From: Clitopilus passeckerianus
Lineage: Eukaryota > Basidiomycota > Agaricomycetes > Agaricales > Entolomataceae
DNA length: 64,000 nucleotides
Direction: 5' to 3'
NCBI GenBank assembly: GCA_944990035.1
Contig: CALYLX010000061.1
Coordinates: 186,001-250,000 of the forward strand
Position 1 is the stretch's first letter; every line of letters starts with the position of its first letter. Position numbers and translations under genes: made by a program. Below the pieces are notes generated by a model. The model was given only the letters and a program-made list of their open reading frames with translations, ran no database searches and was not told the DNA's origin. Of the stretch, positions 24,468-35,800 are shown piece by piece.

Positions 24468-25483
24468 TGCGCTCTGACCTAGAAATTGCAAGTCGTTACA
24501 GTCTTACCGCTTCAAGTTTACATCTAGAGTATAGAATGACCGGTTTATTTATTTAGACAAGGTCCCTTCTGTGCTTGCGTCGTCTTGTTTTTATATGGAC
24601 ACTCCTTTAATACAATTTTGGTTTTTTATGTGCTTGTTCTCGGACCGACTCGAGGATGCCTGTTTATCCTTGTTGATCAAGATTTTAGCCACCCGCACTG
24701 ATTGTGGCAATCTTTCCTTGCAGTTAAACCACCACCAGCTACCTTAACAATATATTGAAATAGGAAGGACGGCAACAAATTCGCAGCCGCATCACATGTT
24801 GTTCTCCACATCTCCACGGGAAAAGTTCTCGTAGTAAACCAGGATCCAACCAGGACCAGCCAGGACCAACCAGGGCCCTTTTACATAAAGGCTAGTTAGG
24901 AATGTTTTGGCCGATCTCGAGGTTCCACTGCTAGGAAACAACTGCTGGGAGTACTCGAGTCTATTCAAGGTAAGTAGCATGTGCAAAATTGCAGCCCTTC
25001 ATGTTCTCACATTCGCTGTTCCAGTAGTTGTACAAAACAATCCAGAAACACGACTAGCAACCGAGAGATCTGTCGGGAAGAGGGCTCGATGCACCTCTCA
25101 GCCAATTCCGTTCCGGAAACATTTATCATTGAAGCAGAACTTATAGCCCTTTCACATTTGCTTTCGCAACTTCTCAACTCTTGTTCTCGAAACAGCTGCA
25201 CGGACACAAATAACGACCAAACAAACGCGAGTCCAAATTAGGCAACGACGCGTCGCGTTGAAGAACAGACTCCTATCCATTTTACGATGAACGGCCTCTC
25301 ATTATGCAAGCCAGTCTAATCCGCATCCTTAAAAGAGTGGCAAAGTGGCTGAGACTCCTTATTGTTGAACTTGCTCCTCTACTTCGACGTACTCTCAGTG
25401 GCTTCAAGCCTTCCCTCTTCCACTCCCGATCATATCACACTCGTTTAATAACACATTCTTTACATACATATACTATATCAACA
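24468..25483. other. Intergenic region upstream of the kinase gene
   Basis: No gene recognised. It contains a small tandem repeat at 24839-24877 and one GACGCGTC palindrome with an ACGCGT core at 25248-25253. An in-frame upstream ATG at 25304 would add 60 residues to the kinase. Confidence 0.45.
24839..24877 (+). repeat. Short tandem repeat, four units of about 10 bp
   Basis: Four units based on CCAGGACCAA begin at 24839, 24850, 24860 and 24870, the first spaced by 11 bp and the others by 10. No function is evident. Confidence 0.6.
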
Positions 25484-27760
25484 ATGTCGTCTCGTAATCT
25501 TGCTGTAAGTATTATAGTAGCTCCTTTTCGTTCTGAGGCTGACTTCTCTTACCCTAGTCTCGTTCCCCTCCCTCTTATGGCATTCGCTACGTCTCTGCTC
25601 TCAAGCACATCAAGCCCATTCCCCTCAAGCCGGTCATCGCTGCCAAACGTAGCCTTCAGGACTTCGACTTGTTGAAGTACTTGAACAAAGGAGACTCCGG
25701 GATGGTCTATCTGGCGAAGGATAACCACGCCGAAAAGCAAGTCGCTCTGAAGATCATCCCAAAGTTCGGAGCCAACGTTATCACTGCCGCAAACGAACAG
25801 AAGATCCAGAAGGCTATTGAAAACGACGAGGAAAGTTTCTTATTACCTGTCCTCGCCAGTTTTCACGACACTAAGCATTATTATCTGGTCACCGTAAGTA
25901 CTCCTTTTCACCGACGCTCCCAAGACGGGCTGATTTCCTTACCATATCTCTCTCTCAGAAATACATGCCTGGAGGCGATTTAGCTGTCGAGTTACTGCTG
26001 GCGAAGACTTTCAGCGAGGACCGCACAAAGTTCTACGGCGCTCAATTGGTTAGCCACCTATTTTGACTCAGTCTGCAAGTAACTCACCGGTCTGGTTCTA
26101 GATTATCGCCGTGGAGCAACTCAAGAAATACAGGATCATCCACGGTGATATCAAGCCCATGAATATTCTGATCGACGCAGAAGGATATCTGAGGCTTGCG
26201 GACTATGGTTTCGCGAAGAGGTTCGACGCTCCGGAGGAATTCAAGGATCTTGACAGACATGACGCGGAGTTTTCCTTCGAGGTCGATGGCGATTGCAATT
26301 CCGGGTCGTTTTTAACCAAGGTGCCTGCTCCGAACTTCACAACTAGGGAGATCTGCGGAACACCTCATTATATGTCCCCCCAACGTTCCAGCGGCAAGGA
26401 ATACGATGATAGGGAAGATCTATGGTCTCTCGGAGTTGTATTTTACTTGATGTTGACCGGAAGGGTATGTCTAATATTCCATTTCAAAGTCTTCGTCGCC
26501 ATGCTGATACATCTACCCTAGTTGCCCTTCGGCGATGGAGTGACCGACCAAACTGAGGTCAACTATTGCATCCAGCACCACCAGCTTCAGTTTGAATCCC
26601 ACGACCTCATCTCAGACAATGCGAAGGTCTTGATTTACGGCATGCTCACGAAGGATCCCCGAACGAGGTTTACCCTCGAGCAAATCAAGAGGCACAAGTT
26701 CTTCGAAGGCATCAACTGGATTAAAATCGCCAACAAAGAATATGATGCGCCCTGGATGCCTTACTTTAGCCCCGTTCCCAAGACACCCTTGGCCAATCGT
26801 CCCGTCACTGCAGGGAGGGCTTACGAGGATTGGGTGGATCCATCTCCCTCCTACACGTATACGTCACCGAGCCTAGACGAACCCAAGGCGAAGCCTATCA
26901 ACGCTGTCGTGGTCAAGACAGCTCCTCTCAAGAAGTTCGGGGCCGCTCTGACGAAGGTGTTCAAGCCCAAGAAGAAGGAAACCAGTACGGCTCAGGATCT
27001 GCCCCCGTCTCCTTCCTATGAATTCACCGCTTTCGAGCACATGGGCCCTGGCGATGACACCGAAACGGGCAACCTTAGTGGGGATGCTGATATATCCGAA
27101 AACGCGAGGCGGATATTGCAGGCAATAGAACAACATATCGACGACGGGACTTTGGATGCACCGTATGATTCGCCCCCCAATATCACCATCCACTCGTCTC
27201 AAGTCAAGGAGTCTCCTCAGGAGGACGCGGTGCAGGATGATCCCGAACCCTACGGTGGATTGGATGTTTTCAGCGAATACTCGGGAAATAGCAATCATAC
27301 CTCATTCGAGCAAGGTGGAAGTGTTCCCTCGTCCCCAGCTACCCCATCTCCCTCCCTTTCGCCGACTCTTTACTCTCGCTTGACGCCTGAGTCTTCTCCT
27401 ACTTCTACTCTTATTGGTCGACACGCTAGCCCACTGTCCTCTCGATCCTCTTTCTTTGGAACCTTGGTTGGCTATAAGATTGAGGAGAAGCATATTTTGG
27501 CTCGGAGGGAACATCGGGAAAACGAGGAAGAAGAGGCCAGGAGGCGGGCATACGAGGACGCGGCTGCGGCATATGCTATGACGAAGGCAATTCCCTCGGA
27601 GATCAAGGCCCAAGACCATTCAGCTCCGCTAAACGCCATGATTGAGCCGTCTATCTCTTTCTTTGACGCGCGGGAAGAAGAAGAGCCTCAGCCCAAGGAG
27701 AAGAGGGCTCGATGTTCGGTAGCATCCGCACGTACTTTGGGAAGATGTTTGGCACTGTAG
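25484..27760 (+). CDS. Serine/threonine protein kinase with altered core motifs
   Basis: Exons 25484-25504, 25558-25893, 25959-26048, 26102-26464 and 26522-27760 give 682 residues. The kinase domain spans about residues 43-290. The glycine loop reads NKGDSGMV (first glycine replaced by Asn), the ATP Lys is K72 in VALK, the catalytic loop is HGDIKPMN (residues 163-170, Gly in place of the HRD Arg) and the metal motif is DYG (183-185) instead of DFG. The activation segment has REICGTPHYMSP, AGC-like, with SPQ where APE is usual. The catalytic Asp and Asn are kept, so activity is plausible. The C-terminal 300 residues are mostly disordered with SP-rich stretches and a charged helix. The start has good context (ACAATGTC); an upstream in-frame ATG is at 25304. 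The pathway is unknown. Confidence 0.75.
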
Positions 27761-28902
27761 CCCGTGGATGTGACGTACCCGCTGCCCTCTGAGGTAGTGA
27801 GATAGGGCTTTATGCTCGATTCAGGGTTACGAATGATCATTCACGCGTTTGCTCAGGCTATCATTTCTTCCTGTGATGATTTTTTTTTACGCTAATGTAG
27901 AATAACGACCTATTAGTATTACCTATATTAGGATTGGTGTACGGTATAGTATGAATAGCATGACCTGGTATTAGGCGGCATGCGGTGTGGTATTTGAGTG
28001 ACTGAGGGCAACCGGGGTAGGTGAAAGCTCCAATTAGCTTCGATATTGTGTTGTTGCAGACGTTTCGCCCTGAGCATTATTCGCGTAAATTATCGTTCGG
28101 AAGGGTAACTAATGAACTGACATGATAGAAACAGGACTATGAACTGGTACGGGAATTAATCGATTGACCACGGATTACTTGAGTTTCAAATCAATGTTAT
28201 ACATTTAAGATGTTGCACTTTGATGGTTTCGGGGCTCGATCGCAAACTCGTCTCCCCTTTGAAACCTTGCTTTCCGAAAAACTGAAGAGTCAGCTCTAGG
28301 CTGTCGTTGTCCAAAGCAAAGTCTAGAGGAGGATAGAGACACACCAGTAGAGACAGCGCCGCAGAGCGCTTCAAGGCGACTGATGACAATCCTCGACTCG
28401 AAGAACAGCAGTGGATCCTATCTGATACCGCAACTCAGCCGCAGCTTCAAGTTCCACGATATTCATGTTGCCTTTAGGCCGCCTTCTCCATGGACCATTT
28501 GAATCCAGTCACGACCGTTGGTGAGAACATTTCACACTTGATTACGTTCCAGGAAGTCCACGAGGCTCTGGCTTAGTATGTCGATCCAGCTGGATGAGAA
28601 CTCGATGGGTTTGCACCTCATGTCGTCATTCAGAGCCAATCTAAATCTAGGGTCAACTGCCGAAAGGATTCGTCAAGCCTAAATTCACGCAGAACATTTG
28701 CGCCTGATTGCTTCGAGCTGCGTGAGCTGCGCCTCGACGGATCAGGAAGAGGCTGCTAGACTGCGTCGCTTATGATTATGACTTGTTCCTGGACATGGTC
28801 GTCGACGAGCAAGCATGGTCACCCGCCCTGGTCTGCCCGGATGGATCGGACGGATGGCTCGGTTGGAAATGGTGCGTCATCACGTCCTCGTAACGGAAGG
28901 CT
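27761..28902. other. Intergenic, no gene recognised
   Basis: About 1.1 kb with no coherent reading frame. The right end is the promoter of SNG1-like copy 2. A string GCCCGGATGGATCGGAC at about 28834-28850 is an inverted echo of part of the module that follows. Confidence 0.45.
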
Positions 28903-28970
28903 AACCGACCCATCCACGCATTTTGATTGGCTGAATCAGCCAGCGCTTAGTTGGCATTGCTCACTCACCA
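28903..28970 (+). promoter_or_regulatory. Conserved upstream module of SNG1-like copy 2
   Basis: Reads AACCGACCCATCC, then GATTGGCTGAATCAGCCA, then AGTTGGCATTGCTCACTCACC, nearly identical to the minus strand upstream of copy 1. The near edge is 170 bp before the aligned start codon at 29141. Confidence 0.65.
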
Positions 28971-29140
28971 ATCCAACATGGCTCTAGGTTATAGCGGATA
29001 CCCTGGTTTCTGATTTTTGACAGTCTTTGTCGAGGTTAACATAACGCAAATCATGGGATATATAATATGCTTTCTGTCTCTGATGGGTTCTGTCTCCTCT
29101 CCGGCAACTATCCAGCTACCGTGACTTTCGGAAGTTAATG

Positions 29141-30675
29141 ATGTCTAGGCCATCTGCAGACCAGACAGCAGAAACAATGTCGGTTACCAGCTCATCTGCG
29201 AGCATACGTACCCGCAAGGGCAAAGGCCCAGCGAGAGTTGACTTCTCCGATAAAGATGCTACACTGGCAAGGAGCATCTACTTCAAGGTATTCCTCGGTG
29301 GTTGCTTCTCAGTTATACTCGCTATCTTCGCCTTCTTCCCAATCTATTGGGGAGCTCTATGGAAGAGCCCTGTGCGGAATCTAGATGGATGGGTCATAGT
29401 AAGTGACATCATAATGCTTCTAGCCTTGAACGCTTACTGACAGTATCTGCCTGATTAAGGACTTTGACGGTGGTCTTGTCGGCCAAAACGTCGCTCAGGC
29501 TTTGACATCAAGTCAAGTGAGCCAATCCGGAAAGATTACCTGGACGGCGGTTTCTGCAAGCCAGTTTTCGGGTTTGGAAGAGATAGGGAATGCGATCAGG
29601 GAGCAACATACCTGGGTTGCTGTCGCTATTCACGAAGGAGCCACACAACGGCTTCAAGCATCCTTCTCATCTCCCAATACTTCCTATTCCCCAACGGACG
29701 CCATCACTGTCTATTCTTCCGAAGCTAGAAATGAGAACGCATAGTAAGTTACCTCTCCGAAATTTGCAATAAACATTGTTAACTTCGTCCTTCCAGCCGA
29801 AACCTGATACGCCCCTCTGCGGAGGCAGCTCTCCAGCAAATTGGCGAACAGTTCGCTCTCACTTCAGCACGTCAGCTACTTTCTTCTGGGGCCAACATCA
29901 CCGCCATCCTCCAGACATCCCCCCAGACATTGCTTACCCCGATCGGCTACGCGATTAACAACCTCGTCCCCTACGACGTTCCCGTGGCTACAGCAATTAC
30001 GTTTGTCGGCTTGATCTACCAACTCATCCTCTCCTTCTTCGTCGTAATGATTGGCACCGCCGCTCGTGATACCTCTGGGCTAACAACAAAACTAAGCACC
30101 CGCTCGCTCATCTACGTCCGATTGGCGTCTTCGTTTGGAGCGTACTTCGTCCTCTCATTATTCTACGCTCTTGTGAGCTTGGCATTCCAAGTCGACTTCA
30201 CAAGGAAATTCGGCCATGGTGGATTTGTCATCTTCTGGATGCTCAACTGGGCTGGGATGTTAGCAGCAGGCCTCGCACTCGAATCCCTCATCACTCTCCT
30301 GACAGCCCGCTTCATCCCCTTCTTCATGATCCTCTGGATTATCTCTAACGTCGCCGTCTGTGTACTCCCCATTGAGGTTCTCCCAGTCGTTTACCGATAT
30401 GGCTACGTCTCCCTTTCTATAACGTTTCGAGGGCTGTTCGAACGATTGTGTTCGGCACCAAGAACGCTGTTGGCACGAATTTTGCGGTCCTCATTGTTTG
30501 GATCGTCATTTCATGCTTGTCGTTACCCCTCATCCAGATTTACGTCAGGCGGAGAGATGATAAGGCTGCGTTGGTTCCTTCAGAGGAGAAGAAGCCTATA
30601 CCTAGGACGGAGTCTCAGGAGTCCGAAGCGACCACTGTGGAGGAGAACGAAAAGGAGATTGCTTACGCTGCATGA
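29141..30675 (+). pseudogene. SNG1-like (DUF3533) membrane protein, copy 2, frameshifted
   Basis: Closest to copy 1, with the same three-exon structure: 29141-29398, 29460-29743 and 29797 onward. The N-terminal membrane segment, the large loop with TWVAVAIHEGATQRLQASF and the first C-terminal membrane segments are intact. In the last exon, at GGCTACGTCTCCCTTTC (about 30400-30417), one base is missing relative to copies 1 and 3, so VxPFYNVSRAVRTIVFGTK falls into another frame. In the shifted frame the protein ends at 30739 with an unrelated tail; the expected frame resumes and ends at 30675. The gap lies in a short C run, so an assembly error is as likely as a real mutation. A second ATG at 29138 is directly adjacent. 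Confidence 0.65.
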
Positions 30676-30739
30676 AGTGGTACGATGGCACCCACGAACT
30701 GTCTTCATAACGATGAAAATGACCGAATTAACGTATTAG

Positions 30740-31227
30740 AGTATACCAACACTAACTAGACTTGTACATTACCTACGAATAGTTACCACGCATTAGATAC
30801 TTACAGCCTATGGCTCTAACATTCAGAAATACATATAAATAATCCCGATTCTTAAGCCGGTGAGGGACCGTCATTACATTGAAATCATTAAGCCTCTTCT
30901 AGCTACCAACCGTAATCGCTCAACCAGCTCATGGCTCCCCCTTTCTCTACCTTTCGCTATATACTCAGAAATTCCGCCTGGGATCTCACCAAGGAGGAAA
31001 GTGGATGATTGCATTCCGATACAGCCTAGTACATTGTGAAATTCGACACTTTCCGAGTTGCCAACCTTTGTAGGGTCCACTGAGGTCTACAGTCTACTGT
31101 ACTGGGAGGTCGACAATGGTCATGATGACGGGAGCATCGTAAAGTAAGCAGCCGGGTACCTCGGTCCGATCACAGTTCTTGATCATCTCCCTTACAGTCC
31201 TCGGCCTCAAACTCCTTTCCCGCGTCT
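30740..31227. other. Intergenic, no gene seen
   Basis: Lies between SNG1-like copy 2 and the CRAL-TRIO gene, AT-rich at its left end. Only short incoherent open frames. Confidence 0.5.
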
Positions 31228-32362
31228 ATGGCTACCGAAGCCCAGGACACACCAAGCACTATCGGCCATTTTGAAATCCTCTCAGGCCACCTAGGGCACC
31301 TATCCGAATCCCAGCAAGAAGCCCTCGCAACGTTCAAAGACAATCTCTTCAAAGCAAAGCTCTATACCCCACCTTCGGAGAACCAGCAACCTAGTCATGA
31401 CGAGCCCACTCTACTGTATGTTTCGCTATCTTCCTTGATCTAGAGTAGTGTACTGACGGATACCCTCTTTGTGCTAAATACAGACGTTTTCTAAGGGCCA
31501 GAGGTTTCAGCCCCTCAGAGGCCCAGAAGCAGTTCTCGGATGCAGAAAGCTGGCGGCAGAAACACGATGTCGAAAAGACATACGCCAAATTCGACCCTGT
31601 GGAATTTGAGAAATCCAAGAGGTTCTATCCGAGATGGACTGGCAGACGGGATAAGGTCCGACGCATTTCCTCAGATGTTTCGTGGTCAACAAACTCAATC
31701 TCGGGATCATAGGGCGGGCGTCCACTATACGTGTACCAAATCTCAGCGCTTGTTCCGATACAGAAAGAGCTTAACGCTGTACCTGACGAACGACGGTATC
31801 AGAGAATGTTTGTCACGGATCTCTCTTCCCTTCTACCTCCACGCTCATCTTGACTTCCTTCCGATGCAGAGTTGCCCTCTACGAACTAATGACCCGCTTC
31901 TCCTTCAACCTCTGCTCTTCCCTCCCGCACCCCTCCTCGCCTACCCCAATCTCCTCAACAACATCCATTATCGACCTCGGCGGTGTTTCCTTCGGCTCCC
32001 TCTGGTCTCTCCGCTCCCACCTCCAAGAAGCCAGTAAGCTCGCCACAGCTAACTATCCAGAAACGTTAGGCATGATCGCTGTCGTAAATTCACCCGCATT
32101 CTTCCCTACTATCTGGAGCTGGATAAAGGGCTGGTTTGATGAGGGGACTAGGAATAAGATCCATGTTCTTGGGAAGGATCCGGGGCCGAAGCTGAGGGAG
32201 CTTATACATGCTGAGGACCTGCCTAAGGTGTATGGTGGGGAGCTGGAGTGGACGTTCCAGGACGAGCCGAATTTGGATGAAGACGCCGAGAAGGCGATTG
32301 GAGAGATGCCGAAAGGCCCAATAGTATTTGTGGACGGGAAGGCTAAGACGCCTGAGGCATAG
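31228..32362 (+). CDS. CRAL-TRIO (Sec14-like) lipid-binding protein
   Basis: Probable phosphatidylinositol/phosphatidylcholine transfer protein of the Sec14 family. Exons 31228-31415, 31484-31655, 31713-31807 and 31870-32362 give 315 residues. The N-terminal CRAL-TRIO-N helix region includes LLRFLRARGFSPSEAQKQF and WRQKHDVEKTY. The lipid-binding core shows GGRPLYVYQISALVP, IDLGGVSFGSLWSL, then YPETLGMIAVVNSPAFFPTI and the helix gate IWSWIKGWFDEGTRNKIHVL, ending with LPKVYGGELEW, all standard for Sec14 proteins. The acidic tail after this is variable in the family. The protein is probably cytosolic or bound at Golgi and endosome membranes. The exact lipid is not readable. Confidence 0.88.
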
Positions 32363-32810
32363 TGCCCTTACAGGCTTTGGGATTGGATAAGTTTCTGTTC
32401 TGTTTGTATTTAGAGTAGAAACTAAATACTTATTTATTGGCACCATAAACACGATTTTATCTATTATTTTGGATGTATTCATATCTTACTACTGCCTGAA
32501 CAATCGCACAATTGCTTGAAGCTGCTAGTATACCTTACCAGCCGAGGATTTACAGGATGCAGGAACAACGATTCGTTCCGAGAGCTGGTCTTCGGTGGCT
32601 ACGAAAAGGAAGGAATCCCGAATGTATGTGTACTCATGCTCCGGTGTTGTTGTGTATTCAGCTGTGCCCTATTACGACACGATCCCCAGTTTATCAGGCA
32701 TATAGTATGCAAACTTGAACATAACGCATTGGCGCCACAGTATCTTTCTGGCGATAATATACAAAAGCGATCATTTCATGTTTGGCGTAGTATTCTCGCT
32801 ATTTAACCCA
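32363..32810. other. Convergent 3' intergenic region
   Basis: Between the CRAL-TRIO stop and the stop of M1 aminopeptidase copy 1 on the other strand. Nothing further seen. Confidence 0.5.
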
Positions 32811-35800
32811 TCAAGATGACCTCGACTTGAACCAAGCATTCACATCATCTGTAGATCGCTAGAAAACTTTCATGTCAGGAGGAGATCCATCATTTCATCC
32901 ATTGGACTGACTGCGATATAAGCTGCACTCGTATGGATCCCGTCCAAGGTTTGCCTTAATGCCATGACGTACTTTGAAGTATCCTTGTCCTGTTACAAGG
33001 TGTCAAGGATCAGTTTCTATGACCACATGCAAGAATTTGGCACGAACCTTGAAGAAGGCTTCAATCTCGTTGGCGTCCTTGACCGACGAGAGTTCCCCAA
33101 AACAGTACTTTAGAAATGCTTAGTCGAGAACTTGAAACATTAGCGAAGAATTATATACCTCCACCAACCGGGTGAGGGTGAAGTTCCCTTCAAACCGTTT
33201 GTATAACTTTAAAAATTGGTCTCAGGAAGTCGTGATTCGCTTGGCGATGAAGGAAATTACCGCGTCATAGTTGTCCATGAGATAACGGGCAACTTGTCGC
33301 CTGGTCTTGAAGTTCTTCTTCAGCCCCGAACAGAAATATACGACATCCTGATCACGAGATTTCTCGGTGATGAAATTGAACGTCTGTTGCTGGAGTTCAG
33401 CGACTTGAGTAGCGCCCATTGACAAGCTAGAATGAAATTAGATACACTTTCCAAGAATAGTGACAAAGAACTGACAGTGCAGCAATACGAGCAGTAGGTG
33501 TCTTCGGCTTCTCATGGACACTAACTACGAGATCGTACTCTTCCTTTCCGCCATGTTCGACAGCCTGTGGGGCTATTGCTAAGTCCTGGGGCCAAAGCGC
33601 ATATTTGAAAACTCATACCGTAGCGAAGATGGCTTTCTGCAAGTCCGCGGGGATCTTTGAATCGTCGCCGGTCTTCAGGAAATGGGCAAATCGGCTTCGA
33701 AGCTCCTTCACGACCCTGTGGGATTTTTTAGCACCTCAAAGAACGGGGTCGGCGATGGAAATGCGAACGCTGGGGCTTGAGCTTCAGCAGCTTGGGTCAC
33801 TGCAGTGGTTCTTAGGCCAACCGTGTCTGGTACATCTCCATCTTTATTCTCATATCCCAGCCTCTCCACCAAAGGAACGAAGAGTTCCTGTAGGTAACTC
33901 ATTTAGATCCGCCTCACATTTAATTTACATTACTTACCTGACGGAAAACATTCAGTTGCTCGACGATCTCTTTGTCCTCCCACCAGATAGACACCAGAGC
34001 TGACAGGCCTTCTGCAATTCCGGTCCATACGAGATCTAATTAAAGGCAGCAATGTTATTGTGTGAGACCATTGTGCGAGAAAAAGAACGAACATTCTGTC
34101 TCCGCCTTGAGACCGTCGATCAAAGTCAAGGCGCTGCTTAACTTCGCAAGCCCAACCTTGGAAAGAGCCATAACATCGTGCACAAGCCCGGCTCGATCAT
34201 TAGGCCCTAAAATACCTTGTCCTTCGGGTTTGGCCGCCTCCTTGGCGAGATTGGATAGGTGGTCTGTAGTGTAAAGGACGCGATCTGGGAATGAACAGGA
34301 GACGCGATCTGGGAATGAACAGGAGAGCTGAGCGCGAAGAAAATTCAACCCATACAATATATCACTTACAGACACCCGATGTACCGCCATTCAACTTGTA
34401 AGGCTGTTTGATATCAAGCTCAAATGACTGCTCCCGCTCCGTGAGCAATGCGGTCCTGTCTAGGGCCGCCTTGCCATCCGTTCCGACAGAGAGGATGCTC
34501 AAAGGAACATTCCTAGCAACAATTTAATCCAATCTCGATGATAGACAAAGAAGAAAACGCAAAGATTTGCTTACCAGATAGTTTCGTTATTCTTATCATC
34601 AGCAATACCGGTTTCAACGAAGCGATCCTGACGGACTTTGATGCCAGCCTCTGTCTCCGTGACGGTCAGGACAGGGAAGCCAACCTACAAATCATGTTCT
34701 GACATGAACTATGAGCAAATGTCTGTTGTTTCATACCTTCTCTATCCAATTCGTCATAAGTCCTACAATATCCATGCCTGTAGCTTTCGCAATCCCGTTC
34801 CAGAGGTCTTTGGTGACGGAGTTGCCGTAGAGCTTGTCCTTGAGGTACAACGAAACACCTTTCAAGAATAGCTCTTCACCAACATACTTTGAAAGCATGC
34901 GAAGGACTGATAGAGGACGATCAGTCCTGTCTGTTATTGGCCCGAGAACTCAAATCCTCACCTGAAGCGGCTTTCGAGTACGATAGGCTATCGAAGATCT
35001 GTTCATAGATTAGGAATTGGCTACACCGGCGGGAGGAGAGTAAGTACCTGGTTGATGTGGTTGGCATCGGGACAGTCGACCTCGATGGGGTGAGAAGAGA
35101 GTTTGGCGTCAAGAGCGAGAGCCTCATTGAGATGATCAGAGATGAAGGTAGAGTCGACCTTCCATTCAGGGAATATCCTATAGGAGGTAAGTTCGCGTCC
35201 AGACTTGCATAAATGATGTAGGGAAAGGGCTCAACTTGTCTATGAAAGGTAAAGGTCAGATATCGATAGAATACTTCAACGGCCGCACGCACCTAGAATA
35301 ATAACTTCTCCCATCTATGCAAATAACCAGTTAACAGGATAAACTACAGGAACATACTGAACGAACCAATGTTGCAAAGCCTTAAGGGAAAAGGGTGATA
35401 AATGCTTCAATTTAGCGAAAATAGTAATAAAAAGAACAGACCCTCATTAAGGTAGAGGTAATTCCACCACTCCATCGTTGCGATGTTACCGAACCTGCAA
35501 TAGTGGCAAATTAATGAAACTGACATCCCGGGCCTGAAAACTACAGCTATAACGGACCACATATGGGCGACTTCATGGCTCTGCGTTCCCGCCACCCATT
35601 TCTTCGCATTCAAATCGGCACTTGTAGGGTCAAGGAGCACCGCATTTGTACGCCCCGTGATCAGGCCCCAATTCTCCATGGCACCTTCAGCTAGTCGTCA
35701 GCCCATTTTTTGAAACCCCTCAATGAAAGACTTACCTGCATCAAAGTCACTCGCCTAAAGGGAAGAAAGGGGTCAGGCCTGGTCAAGAGCTGCGTAGGCG

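Noticed and set aside
32811..32870. Apparent nonsense mutation (CAG to TAG) near the end of M1 aminopeptidase copy 1
   Set aside because: The TAG is the 3' splice acceptor (TTTTCTAG) of the last intron; copy 2 splices at the same point (TTCCAG) before RSTDD.
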